Source: G963662265 sp963668545
GTDB taxonomy: Bacteria; Spirochaetota; Spirochaetia; CADAEX01
Assembly: GCA_963668545.1 (NCBI GenBank)
Contig: OY764868.1
Coordinates: 3,596,001 to 3,660,000 of the forward strand
DNA length: 64,000 bases
Direction of reading: 5' to 3'
This document shows, piece after piece, positions 1 through 7,878 of the stretch (position 1 is the stretch's first letter; every line of letters starts with the position of its first letter). A program made the translations under genes and the position numbers. The notes beneath the pieces are model-generated. The model was given only the letters and a program-made list of their open reading frames with translations, searched no databases and was not told the DNA's origin.

Positions 1-378
1 AAGAAGTCAATGGCTTATGTTGAAAATGTTGCAGCATTTCTCGAACATCTTCTGTCATTTGAAAAGCGATTTATTGCCTGTAATTATGTTGATAAGCCTG
101 ATTTCGATATGAACACACTTGTTGAAACTGTTTACAGTTCACTCGGAAAAAAATATTCCGGAATACACTTCCCCATGTGGCTTGGTATAGCAGGCGCGTC
201 TGCTTTTGATATTCTTTCAAAACTTACAGGTAAAAAATTTCCTATAAGTGTGATTAGGGTAAAGAAATTCTGTTCAGATTCACACTTTACTTCATCATCA
301 ATTGAAGAAACCGGCTATAAGGCTCCTGTCGAAATCAAAGAGGCCCTGGCTGAAACGATAAAAGCTGAATTCCTTTAG
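1..378 (+). CDS. NAD-dependent epimerase/dehydratase, C-terminal part (truncated by window edge)
   Basis: The frame is open from base 1 (K-K-S before the first Met at base 10), so the gene begins upstream of the window. The visible 125 residues resemble the C-terminal half of an extended short-chain dehydrogenase acting on sugar nucleotides. The KSMAYVENVAAFL start matches the H/Y-V-x-N-hA segment that follows the substrate loop in UDP-sugar epimerases. The Rossmann motif and the YxxxK catalytic pair would lie upstream and cannot be seen. The neighbours are envelope genes, so a glycan precursor role is plausible. The exact substrate cannot be told. An intrinsic terminator follows 34 nt after the stop. 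Confidence 0.75.
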   Translation, partial: KKSMAYVENVAAFLEHLLSFEKRFIACNYVDKPDFDMNTLVETVYSSLGKKYSGIHFPMWLGIAGASAFDILSKLTGKKFPISVIRVKKFCSDSHFTSSSIEETGYKAPVEIKEALAETIKAEFL

Positions 379-411
379 ATCTGCTTATTTGTTCGGCCGT
401 CTGGATACATA

Positions 412-452
412 AAAATCCTGATTTGTTTTTAAACATTTCAGGATTTTTTTTG
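412..452 (+). terminator. Intrinsic terminator after the epimerase gene
   Basis: AAAATCCTGA (412-421) pairs with TCAGGATTTT (438-447) across a 16-nt loop and runs into an unbroken T tract. It closes the upstream epimerase transcript. Confidence 0.8.
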
Positions 453-488
453 CCTTTCTTCTTTAATCTTTCTTTTTCTGCTTCTTCG

Positions 489-494
489 TATAAT
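489..494 (+). promoter_or_regulatory. -10 box TATAAT directly before the beta-helix gene
   Basis: A perfect TATAAT ends 11 nt before the ATG at 506. No good -35 lies at 16-18 bp and there is no Shine-Dalgarno sequence before the ATG. The predicted start point is about 4-5 nt upstream of the start codon, so the mRNA would be nearly leaderless. Confidence 0.4.
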
Positions 495-505
495 AATTAT
501 ATTTA

Positions 506-1558
506 ATGTTTCATCTTCATCTGAAAAATATTTTTCTCTTCATGACTCTTCGCTGTTCCAGATTCCGCCGGGTCTCTGTTGTTTTTGTTTATCTTGTCCT
601 CCTTTCTTTTTCTGTTTTTTCCTATGACTCCCATAATATCTCCCTCCTTAAATCCGGTAAGATCAATTATGCTCTGGCAGAATGGTGGATTAATGATGAA
701 AAAGGAAGTTATAAGACTGATTCTGATACAATAGCACTTCAGTCTGCACTTTCTTCCGGAGCTGAATTTGTGACAATAACTGATATTGGCCGGTCCTGGA
801 TAACAGAACCTCTCTTTCTTGATTCCAATACAACTGTTTTTTTTGACAGAGGAGTCGTCATTGAAGCGAAAAAGGGTTCCTTTTATGATAAGGGAGACTG
901 CCTTTTCAAAGCGGATGAAAAGGAAAACATCTGTCTAATAGGATATAAGGCAGTTTTAAAAATGCACCGGGCAGATTATACCTATCCTCCATATGATGAG
1001 GGGCAATGGAGACACGTGATTTCACTGAAAAGCTGTTCTGATATCGAAATTAAAGGTTTGAGCCTCAGGGACAGCGGAGGCGACGGGATTTATATAGGTG
1101 TTTCAGAAAATTCTGATTTGCAGTACTGCAGAAATATTCTTATTGAGGATATTCATGTTTCTGGCTGCTACAGGCAGGGGATTTCTGTTATAAGTGCTGA
1201 CAATCTGATGATTATAAATTCAGTATTTGAAGATACCGGGAACCATCTCCCTTCAGCAGGAATAGATTTTGAACCTAATAGCAGTAATGAACAAATAAGC
1301 AGATGCCTTATCAGCGGCTGCATATTCAGGCGGAATTTCGGTCCCGGAATACTTATTTTTCTCGGTTCGCTTGATAAAGATTCATATCCTGTGTCTGTAA
1401 AAATTACTGATTGTAAATCATATATTAACAGGCGGCCTATCAGTATCAGAAAAACATCTGAAGGCAGACGAGGAATAATAATCCTTGAAAAAAATATTTT
1501 TATTGGATTTAAAGGTCTTGATCCGGCAACATCTTCTTTTCAGATTATTAAAAAATGA
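506..1558 (+). CDS. Exported right-handed parallel beta-helix protein (pectin-lyase-like fold)
   Basis: 350 residues. The N-terminus has an arginine-rich stretch (RCSRFRR) followed by a hydrophobic segment ending VFSYDS, typical of a Sec signal peptide. From about residue 60 the chain shows short repeated strands with G/N turns (SCSDIEIKGLSLRDSGGDG, CRNILIEDIHVSGC, NLMIINSVFEDTG, ISRCLISGCIFRRN), the pattern of a pectate-lyase or PbH1-repeat beta-helix. Such proteins bind, cleave or epimerise polysaccharides, but catalytic residues cannot be assigned, so activity is unknown. Starts at 506 and 542 are both possible. No ribosome binding site precedes either, and a TATAAT lies just upstream. It is the first gene of the envelope locus. 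Confidence 0.7.
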   Translation: MFHLHLKNIFLFMTLRCSRFRRVSVVFVYLVLLSFSVFSYDSHNISLLKSGKINYALAEWWINDEKGSYKTDSDTIALQSALSSGAEFVTITDIGRSWITEPLFLDSNTTVFFDRGVVIEAKKGSFYDKGDCLFKADEKENICLIGYKAVLKMHRADYTYPPYDEGQWRHVISLKSCSDIEIKGLSLRDSGGDGIYIGVSENSDLQYCRNILIEDIHVSGCYRQGISVISADNLMIINSVFEDTGNHLPSAGIDFEPNSSNEQISRCLISGCIFRRNFGPGILIFLGSLDKDSYPVSVKITDCKSYINRRPISIRKTSEGRRGIIILEKNIFIGFKGLDPATSSFQIIKK

Positions 1559-1667
1559 AAATAAGATTCCTGCCTTAAATGAATTATTAAGTATATAAAG
1601 CAGATGTATAATTGATTTCATAATCACCGGCTCCCTGTAAAATAATATCAGCTTTATCTTGGCCCTA

Positions 1668-1696
1668 TTAACAGAAAACTCCTTTCCCTGTATATT
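1668..1696 (+). promoter_or_regulatory. Sigma-70-type promoter of the first barrel-CotH operon
   Basis: TTAACA (1668-1673), a 17-bp spacer and TATATT (1691-1696). The -10 ends 10 nt before the ATG at 1707 and no Shine-Dalgarno sequence exists in between, so transcription should begin about 3-4 nt before the start codon. Confidence 0.65.
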
Positions 1697-1706
1697 TTAA
1701 AACAAT

Positions 1707-2732
1707 ATGAAAAAACTTAATTTACTTATTCTTATATTTTTTACAGCTCCCTTTTTTGCAGCTGGATCAGGCCCTGATTTTGACCCTGAATTCAAGATCA
1801 CAACAAATGATGATCTGACTGTAGATGATTTTTATGATATAAAAGGGGACCTTAAAATAACATTTCCTGCAACTGATGATATAGATCTTGTCTTTAAAAC
1901 AGAACTTGACAAGCGGGAAGTGGATATTGAAGAACTCTCTGCAAGGTTCAGTATAAACAGCAAAAACAGATTAAAGATAGGCAAATTCGGCAACTCCCTT
2001 ACCCTTGATGAGTATCTGGGTGATTTTGACTCCCTTTTTGCAAGGACAAATATAGTCACCCGTGAATTGAAACGCCAGGGTTATACAGCCAGGTCTGTCG
2101 GGTTAAAATATGAAAACAAGAACAGATATCAGGATGATATAAGTTATTTCGGCCACTTTATATATATCCCTTCCCAGTTTGAACCCCAGCTCAACTTCGG
2201 TTTTCTGAACAGGGAAAAGGATGATCTCCGGCTTGCAGGTGTTTTTGCCTCTTATTATCCTTTTATTAATCATGATGCCTGGGACGGAGAGGATTCATAT
2301 TCCAATAAGCATAATTTTCTTGTTAATTTATTTTTAACAGATTATACAGCCAGTTTTGTATATGGTGCCGAGTTTACAGCAGGATCAAACCTTATTACTC
2401 CTTTAGGGCTTATCAATCATGATCCTGACGATGAATTCCCTTTATTTCTTGGACTTGATCTTCATGCAGGACTCCGCTTCCTTATTAAAAGGGAAGATTC
2501 TGTTTACTGGATCCCTGCAATCAGGATGACTGTTCTTGAACCGGAAGTTTCTGAATTTGAATGCAGGTTTGTCGATATCCTTTTTACAAACCAGTTGAGT
2601 TACAAGGAAAATGTGAAGCTTCATGTTGACGGAGGACCCGGTTTTATTACCCGTTATGATACTTACGATGACAATGAGCTTAAAACAAAGCTTGAGTGGA
2701 GATGGAGTGTAACACTTATTATTAATGGCTAA
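1707..2732 (+). CDS. Outer-membrane beta-barrel-like protein, paralogue 1
   Basis: 341 residues with a cleavable signal peptide (MKKLNLLILIFFTAPFFAAG). The mature part alternates short polar and aromatic strands with D/N-rich turns (ITTNDDLTVDDFYDIKGDL, LRLAGVFASYYPF), as expected of a porin-like barrel. It is clearly related to the protein encoded on the opposite strand at 3916-4926: shared landmarks include TNDD near the mature N-terminus, V/DIEE near residue 75, FEPQ(L)NFGFL or FEPQFNGGYL, and a PLGL or PIGL segment with a following G-D-L repeat. The role is unknown. Its stop overlaps the start of a CotH kinase gene by 8 nt, so the two are translationally coupled and probably work together at the cell surface. 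Confidence 0.65.
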   Translation: MKKLNLLILIFFTAPFFAAGSGPDFDPEFKITTNDDLTVDDFYDIKGDLKITFPATDDIDLVFKTELDKREVDIEELSARFSINSKNRLKIGKFGNSLTLDEYLGDFDSLFARTNIVTRELKRQGYTARSVGLKYENKNRYQDDISYFGHFIYIPSQFEPQLNFGFLNREKDDLRLAGVFASYYPFINHDAWDGEDSYSNKHNFLVNLFLTDYTASFVYGAEFTAGSNLITPLGLINHDPDDEFPLFLGLDLHAGLRFLIKREDSVYWIPAIRMTVLEPEVSEFECRFVDILFTNQLSYKENVKLHVDGGPGFITRYDTYDDNELKTKLEWRWSVTLIING

Positions 2733-3828
2733 ATACCTTGTTCTTTCAGTTTTATTTCTTACTCTTTTATCATGCGGGGAGTTTATAGGAACAGATGATT
2801 TCGAATCCCCGGAAACAGGAAATGTATTAAAGATAGACACTCTCTTTACAGAAGACAATTATGTGAAATTTCTGAATACAGCATCTAAACCGGAGGAGGA
2901 TTTTGTCCCCTGCAGGGTTGTTATAGGAGGTAAAAACTGTGATGCCCTGATGAGGGTCAGGGGATTTACATCAAGAACTGAGCCTAAAAAAAACTATACA
3001 TTAAAGCTGATAGACAGTTCAGGAGAAGAAGAATCATATGCCCTTATGACAGAGGCCGGAACATGGATGAAAAACAGGATTGTGATGTATGCCTACAACA
3101 ATTATAAATACAACAGCAGAGCACTTACTGCAGCTCCTGAAACAGAAGCTGCAGCTCTTTTCGTCAATGATGAGTATATCGGGTATTATTCAAAAGTTGA
3201 TATCTATACACAGGAGGGGCTTGAATTGTATAAAAAGGGGAATATATCAGAACTTTTTAAAGTTCATCTGGTTTCCTTCAGCGAAACGCCTCTGTATTCG
3301 AAAAGTGAAAAGAAATTCCCCGAGGACAACAACTTTTCATCACTTGAAACACTTATCTATAATGTAATGACAATGTCAGGATCTGAATGGGAAACCTGGG
3401 TTAATAATTATTTTGATGTTGATGATTTTATACGTTATATGGTTATACATGATTTTTTCGGAGTTACAGATACCGAAATACAGAATTTTTATATATATAA
3501 TTATGGAAAAATGCTTATTCTTCCATGGGATAATGAACTTGGGATGAACCTTGATTACAATAATTATTACGGGCACAATGAACTTACAAAGAGAATTCTG
3601 GAAATAGCCTCAATAAAGACTGAATATGAATCAGAAATGAACAGTTTTAAGAATGATACTTCTTTCAGGAATGAAATGTATAATAAAATTGATGAATGGT
3701 ATTCTGAATCATACAGCGCTGTTAAAAATGACCCGATTTTTTATTATGATATTGATGATTTTACAGAAATGAAAGATTTTATTCAGGATTTTATTACTAA
3801 CAGGCACAGCCATATTCCTGATTTTTAG
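2725..3828 (+). CDS. CotH-family protein kinase-like lipoprotein, paralogue 1
   Basis: 367 residues. Signal with lipobox LLSC, so predicted to be lipid-anchored outside the cytoplasm. CotH-family landmarks occur in order: MRVRGFTSRTEPKKNYTLKL (ATP-site region with the paired Lys), AALFVNDEYIGYYSKVDIY, then VTDTEIQNFYIY and LPWDNE. By analogy with Bacillus subtilis CotH, which phosphorylates spore-coat serines, D249 and D269 would be the catalytic and metal-binding aspartates. Both are present, so an active kinase is plausible. The start overlaps the preceding barrel gene. A paralogue with the same N-terminal CGEFIG-x-DD motif lies at 5768-6946. The substrate is unknown. A source of ATP outside the membrane is the open question for any such enzyme. 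Confidence 0.8.
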   Translation: MAKYLVLSVLFLTLLSCGEFIGTDDFESPETGNVLKIDTLFTEDNYVKFLNTASKPEEDFVPCRVVIGGKNCDALMRVRGFTSRTEPKKNYTLKLIDSSGEEESYALMTEAGTWMKNRIVMYAYNNYKYNSRALTAAPETEAAALFVNDEYIGYYSKVDIYTQEGLELYKKGNISELFKVHLVSFSETPLYSKSEKKFPEDNNFSSLETLIYNVMTMSGSEWETWVNNYFDVDDFIRYMVIHDFFGVTDTEIQNFYIYNYGKMLILPWDNELGMNLDYNNYYGHNELTKRILEIASIKTEYESEMNSFKNDTSFRNEMYNKIDEWYSESYSAVKNDPIFYYDIDDFTEMKDFIQDFITNRHSHIPDF

Positions 3829-3834
3829 GAATAT
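3812..3834 (+). terminator. Hairpin overlapping the CotH stop codon
   Basis: ATATTCCT (3812-3819) pairs perfectly with AGGAATAT (3827-3834) around a 7-nt loop that contains the TAG stop. No clean T tract follows, so it may be a weak terminator or a 3'-end stabiliser between the convergent genes. Confidence 0.35.
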
Positions 3835-3915
3835 TCTGTATTATTTTGATCATCAGATTTCCTGACTTTTTAATGATAAATGTTTAAATATTGGATATCT
3901 TTTTCTTTACTTATT

Positions 3916-4926
3916 TTATATGAAAACCTTGAAACTGACATTCCAGAGCGGATCAAGAGATGTAACAAGTGTATCTTTATAATCATATTCGGTAATGATC
4001 TGAATGCCAAGTGCAAAATCAAGTCTTATATCTTCAGAAAACCCTATCTTGTTGTTGAGACTCAGGTCAATAATATTGCATTCCATGTTTTCTGAATCAG
4101 GAAACAGGATAGAAGTTCGTAATAATGGAATCAGCTCGGTTTGATTAAGGTAAAGCCTTCCCCCTCCATAAAGATCCCCTCCCAGAAAGAAGTCCCTGTC
4201 TGAATAAAGCCCGGAATTGAGAAGGCCAATAGGATCCTGAATATTTTTCCCTAAAGTAATCTCATTTCCAAACAGAAAAAGCCCGTCATGCTTGAATACA
4301 ATTAAATTAATAAGGTAATTATTATCAGGATCATCGAAGTCCCCGATATAATTATCCTTTATAAAAAAGGGGAAATAACAGCCTGTAAGCCCTGCCCAGA
4401 TACTTTTAAATTTATGCAGGTACCCCCCGTTGAACTGCGGTTCAAAAAACTGTGCTTCTATTGACTGCAGATTGAAATAGAAATAATCATTTGTAAGGTA
4501 TTCATTCTCTGATTCTATCCCGGCACCGATAGCATGATTAATATAGCTCATGTCAACAAGCATTCTGGACAGGGTATTTTTTGCTTCAAGAGGGTTGTCT
4601 TTTGAAGTAAGGATATTGTTTAAAAGAAGTTTGTTCTTGTATTTTCCAGCTCTTATCTCATAGCTGCCTCTTTCAAACCTGAAAAAAACTTCTTCCACAT
4701 CAATTTCATATTTATCAGCTTCCAGCTCCAGTTCACATTCAAAGTTTTTTGTAATGTAGAAATCATATTCGAGTTCAGCTTTAAGCTGATACTGGTCTGA
4801 ATATGTTATATCATCATTTGTTTCAAAAGAGAATCTTGCCTCTAAATCATAAGATTGATTGGCAGAAAGAATTGTTGATGAAAACAGTAATATAATTAAT
4901 AAACAAAGTATTCTTTTTTTCCCCAT
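3916..4926 (-). CDS. Outer-membrane beta-barrel-like protein, paralogue 2
   Basis: 336 residues, signal peptide MGKKRILCLLIILLFSSTILSANQ, then a strand-rich chain parallel to the protein at 1707-2732 (FETNDDITYSDQYQLKAEL, VDVEEVFFRF-type segment, FFEPQFNGGYL, DPIGLLNSG). It ends with an aromatic/hydrophobic SFKVFI segment suited to barrel insertion. It is transcribed away from gmhA and the second CotH gene and converges on the first CotH gene. No homology to a named porin can be asserted from sequence reading alone. It has its own promoter with the -10 box 10 nt before the ATG, the same geometry as its paralogue. Confidence 0.65.
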   Translation of the reverse strand: MGKKRILCLLIILLFSSTILSANQSYDLEARFSFETNDDITYSDQYQLKAELEYDFYITKNFECELELEADKYEIDVEEVFFRFERGSYEIRAGKYKNKLLLNNILTSKDNPLEAKNTLSRMLVDMSYINHAIGAGIESENEYLTNDYFYFNLQSIEAQFFEPQFNGGYLHKFKSIWAGLTGCYFPFFIKDNYIGDFDDPDNNYLINLIVFKHDGLFLFGNEITLGKNIQDPIGLLNSGLYSDRDFFLGGDLYGGGRLYLNQTELIPLLRTSILFPDSENMECNIIDLSLNNKIGFSEDIRLDFALGIQIITEYDYKDTLVTSLDPLWNVSFKVFI

Positions 4927-4936
4927 GATAAACAGA

Positions 4937-4965
4937 ATAGTACTTGCAAAACAGATGTCTGTAAA
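4937..4965 (-). promoter_or_regulatory. Sigma-70-type promoter of barrel paralogue 2
   Basis: On the minus strand TTTACA (4965-4960), a 17-bp spacer and TACTAT (4942-4937). The -10 ends 10 nt before the ATG at 4926. No Shine-Dalgarno sequence is present, implying a leader of only about 3-4 nt. Confidence 0.65.
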
Positions 4966-5172
4966 TAGACAAAGAGGCGCTGTATTTTCAATAAACTGCT
5001 TTGGCCATATTTCATGTATAAATAGACTGATCTTTTTGTTTGATAAAATAAAATATTTGTATAAATTTCAGGGTAAGAAGGTAATATATTATAAAGTCAA
5101 AAAGATGTATTATTACATTGAATATTCTGTTTCATAATTGTTAGAATCGGAATTATTGATCTGAAAATAATT

Positions 5173-5178
5173 TATAAT
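5173..5178 (+). promoter_or_regulatory. -10 box TATAAT before gmhA
   Basis: A perfect TATAAT ends 11 nt before the ATG at 5190. The -35 region is poor. A GGGA lies 7 nt before the ATG and could be a weak ribosome binding site, so near-leaderless expression is only one possibility here. Confidence 0.4.
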
Positions 5179-5189
5179 GGGATAAATAT

Positions 5190-5747
5190 ATGGAAAATAT
5201 TCAAAGAATAATTGATGAGCACCAGAATGCACTGGATTTTGTTAAAACAAGGAAAGAAAAAATTAAGGAAATAGCAGATATAATTATTGATACCCTTGAT
5301 AGAGGAAAAAAGCTTATTATCATGGGCAACGGCGGAAGCGCTGCCGACAGCCAGCATTTTGCTGCTGAAATTGTGGGAAGGTTCCAGAAAGAAAGAAAGG
5401 CGCTTCCTGCAATAGCACTTTCTACAGATACCTCTATTCTGACAGCTGTAGGGAATGATTACGGGTTTGATAAAATCTTTTCAAGACAGGTTGAGGCGTT
5501 CGGTGAGGAAGGGGATGCAGTAATCTGTTTTTCAACCTCCGGAAACAGCGAAAATGTTATTCAGGCTGCTGATGCTGCTTCTCAAATAGGATGCAGAACT
5601 ATAGGTTTTCTGGGAAGGGACGGGGGTAAGCTGAAAGATAAGTGCGATGTTTCAATAGTTGTTGAAATTGAAACAACTGCAAGGGTTCAGGAAATGCACC
5701 TGATGATTTATCATATAATCTGCGAGCTTGTTGAAAAGAACTATTAA
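5190..5747 (+). CDS. gmhA: Sedoheptulose-7-phosphate isomerase (SIS domain)
   Basis: 185 residues, the usual size of GmhA, which converts D-sedoheptulose 7-phosphate to D-glycero-D-manno-heptose 7-phosphate, the first step to ADP- or GDP-heptose. The SIS fold is evident: IIMGNGGSAADSQHFAAEIVGRF (phosphate-binding loop), ALSTDTSILTAVGNDYGF, CFSTSGNSENVIQAA and the C-terminal QEMHLMIYHIICE, which carries the His and Glu of the family active site. It implies heptose in a surface glycan. The rest of the heptose pathway is not in this window. It stands 20 nt upstream of the second CotH gene and is probably cotranscribed with it. Confidence 0.9.
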   Translation: MENIQRIIDEHQNALDFVKTRKEKIKEIADIIIDTLDRGKKLIIMGNGGSAADSQHFAAEIVGRFQKERKALPAIALSTDTSILTAVGNDYGFDKIFSRQVEAFGEEGDAVICFSTSGNSENVIQAADAASQIGCRTIGFLGRDGGKLKDKCDVSIVVEIETTARVQEMHLMIYHIICELVEKNY

Positions 5748-5767
5748 TAAAATCAGGCAAAAATAAA

Positions 5768-6946
5768 ATGAAGGTTCATGCTGCCGGGATGATATTTATT
5801 AAACTTAGGCTGATAATAATAACTTTATCTATACTCGTAATTTCCTCATGCGGGGAATTTATCGGGTTTGACGATCCTGATCAGCCTGATCTCGGAGATA
5901 TCAATAAAATAAAAATTTATCTTTCTGAAGAAGAAAAAAACAAACTCTACAACACCCTTTTTGACCAGGATTATGCCCACTGCACCTATAAGGAAGAAGG
6001 AAATGTTTATGACGGGTGGATAAAAATCCGCGGGGATCTATCAAGGGCATATCCGAAAAAATCATTTACACTCAAGTTTGTATACGGCAGTGACGAAAAG
6101 AAGTACTCTCTCGATGCCTCCTACAAGGACCCTTCGCAGGCAAGAAACCGCCTTGCGCTGGAAGCTTACCGCTATATGGGGCTTCCAGTTCCTGAAACTG
6201 AAGCGGTTGCTCTTTTTATTAATGATACCTACATCGGGTGCTACACTAAGATAGAGCTTTATACAGAGGGTATGCTCAGTCCTGTATTCGGCAAAGCTGA
6301 AATGTATAAATGCAAATTTGAGGATATGGGCAATGATTTTCCAATTCATTACCTCTCTGAAAAGAAAATAATAGAAGATGATGATTTTTCAAACCTTGAC
6401 AGGCTTATTTCATTTGCCGAAAACATGCCTTCAGATGAGTGGCTCGATTTTGTTGAGGATAATTTCCATGCAGAGCTTACAGCTAAATATCTTTTTGTCC
6501 ACAGCTATCTTTCAGTTACAGATACTGCAAAAAAGAATTTCAATGTTGTATACAACGGGAAGTATGCACTTCTTCCATGGGACCACGAGGCTAACATGAG
6601 GAGGAACTACAACGGCAGCCCTGTGTCATCTGCATCAGATACTTTTGAAGGAGATAACCTGCTTATGAGACGCCTGTTGATGGAGGGGTCTCCTGTAAGG
6701 GATAAATATATTCAGGTTTTCAAGGATGAAATAACATCTAATGCAGTTATTGACCCAGATCCTTTTATAGAAAACATACGGGCAGAGAAAAATAAAATCT
6801 ACAGTGAAATTAAAGATGCTGTTAAATATGACAGCAACAGGTACCACAGCTACTCAGTTTTTGAAGAGGATATGAAATCAGGCGGACTGATGGATGATTT
6901 CCTTTATGAGAGGGAGGGGGAGATTCCCGCATGGCTTAAGCCATGA
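5768..6946 (+). CDS. CotH-family protein kinase-like lipoprotein, paralogue 2
   Basis: 392 residues. The N-terminus has a hydrophobic segment and lipobox VISSC followed by GEFIGFDDPDQPDLGD, almost the same as in the paralogue at 2725-3828. Family motifs: KIRGDLSRAYPKKSFTLKF, RLALEAYRYMGLPVPETEAVALFINDTYIG, then SVTDTAKKNF (D252) and LLPWDHE (D272), the two aspartates again 20 residues apart. This suggests a catalytically competent kinase outside the cytoplasmic membrane. The start at 5768 has only a weak AGG 11 nt upstream; Met8 (5789) is an alternative. It follows gmhA by 20 nt. The substrate is unknown; the barrel proteins and surface glycoproteins nearby are candidates by context only. Confidence 0.8.
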   Translation: MKVHAAGMIFIKLRLIIITLSILVISSCGEFIGFDDPDQPDLGDINKIKIYLSEEEKNKLYNTLFDQDYAHCTYKEEGNVYDGWIKIRGDLSRAYPKKSFTLKFVYGSDEKKYSLDASYKDPSQARNRLALEAYRYMGLPVPETEAVALFINDTYIGCYTKIELYTEGMLSPVFGKAEMYKCKFEDMGNDFPIHYLSEKKIIEDDDFSNLDRLISFAENMPSDEWLDFVEDNFHAELTAKYLFVHSYLSVTDTAKKNFNVVYNGKYALLPWDHEANMRRNYNGSPVSSASDTFEGDNLLMRRLLMEGSPVRDKYIQVFKDEITSNAVIDPDPFIENIRAEKNKIYSEIKDAVKYDSNRYHSYSVFEEDMKSGGLMDDFLYEREGEIPAWLKP

Positions 6947-7121
6947 TTCCATGACTGAGGAATACTTTTTTTAAAAACAGTAATATTGATAAAAAAATAA
7001 TTGCTTTTCCCTTTCATTTTAATATATTAAAATAATATTAGAATAATAGGATAGAATTATTCCCTTTGAATTTCCAATACTTCTATCAAGACCGATTTTA
7101 TCGGATTCCAGCGGAGGTTTA

Positions 7122-7808
7122 ATGCAGAATGAATTATTAAAACAAATGGCTGATTTTTCTCTGCCGGGGAATCTTACGCTTTTTCATGCGGTAATGGGCC
7201 TGTTTGTAGCTTTTGCCCTTACTTTTATTCTGGCCCTTATTTATAAAGTTATCCACAGGGAAAAAGAGGACTGTCATGTTATTATGCATTCAATGATCTT
7301 TATCTCTGTTATTCTGGCCGGTGCCATGATGGTAATAGGAAACAACCTTGCCATTGCTTTCGGTCTTGTCGGTGCAGTTTCAATTATCCGCTTCAGGACA
7401 GCTGTACGAAACTACATTGATATGTCTTTTATTTTTGTTTCCATTGTTGTCGGCATGGCTTCAGGTCTTGATTTCTATGCTGTTGCAGTCCTTATTACAC
7501 TGTTTGTCGGATCTCTTATGCTGGTTCTGAATTTTCTGAAATTCGGCATGGCACCTCCCGCATTCAATGAATATATTCTGACCCTTGAGGTTAAAGGAGA
7601 GTCCTCATTCTCTGAGAAGCTGTTCCGTGAAATTGAAGGTTTTGATAATTTCAGAGCATCATTTATTGAATACAGAACTTCCAAAAACAGGCAGAGAATA
7701 AGGTATAAAATACAGGTTGCAGATGAAAAAGCATTTGAAATATATATAAAAGCGCTTGATGAACGGTTCAGGGAAAGCAAGTACGACCTTACAATATCAA
7801 CTCCATAA
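7122..7808 (+). CDS. DUF4956 family membrane protein
   Basis: 228 residues: about four membrane segments (ALTFILALIYKVI, MIFISVILAGAMMVIGNNLAIAFGLVGAVSIIRFRT, FIFVSIVVGMASGLDFYAVAVLITLFVGSLMLVL), then a cytoplasmic C-terminal domain of about 90 residues. The GLVGAVSIIRFRTAVRN stretch is the signature I associate with DUF4956. Start supported by GCGGAGG 5 nt before the ATG. From general knowledge, DUF4956 genes often lie beside VTC-type polyphosphate polymerase and CotH genes. Here CotH genes are close, but no VTC domain is visible in the window. Its biochemical function is unknown. Membership in the CotH locus is inferred from position. Confidence 0.75.
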   Translation: MQNELLKQMADFSLPGNLTLFHAVMGLFVAFALTFILALIYKVIHREKEDCHVIMHSMIFISVILAGAMMVIGNNLAIAFGLVGAVSIIRFRTAVRNYIDMSFIFVSIVVGMASGLDFYAVAVLITLFVGSLMLVLNFLKFGMAPPAFNEYILTLEVKGESSFSEKLFREIEGFDNFRASFIEYRTSKNRQRIRYKIQVADEKAFEIYIKALDERFRESKYDLTISTP

Positions 7809-7841
7809 AAAAGGGGCTGATCCTGCTTACAGGACAGCCCC
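7807..7841 (-). terminator. Intrinsic terminator of the lysC-thrC transcript
   Basis: On the minus strand GGGGCTGTCCTG and CAGGATCAGCCCC form a 12-bp stem with one bulge and a 4-nt loop (7813-7841), followed by six T residues (7812-7807). The T tract overlaps the end of the convergent DUF4956 gene. Confidence 0.8.
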
Positions 7842-7878
7842 ACAATATAAAACAATTTTTTCTACATCCAGCGAGTCT

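Noticed and set aside
7091..7104. Short CCGAT/ATCGG inverted repeat before the DUF4956 gene
   Set aside because: Only 5 bp per arm with no link to a promoter element; likely chance.
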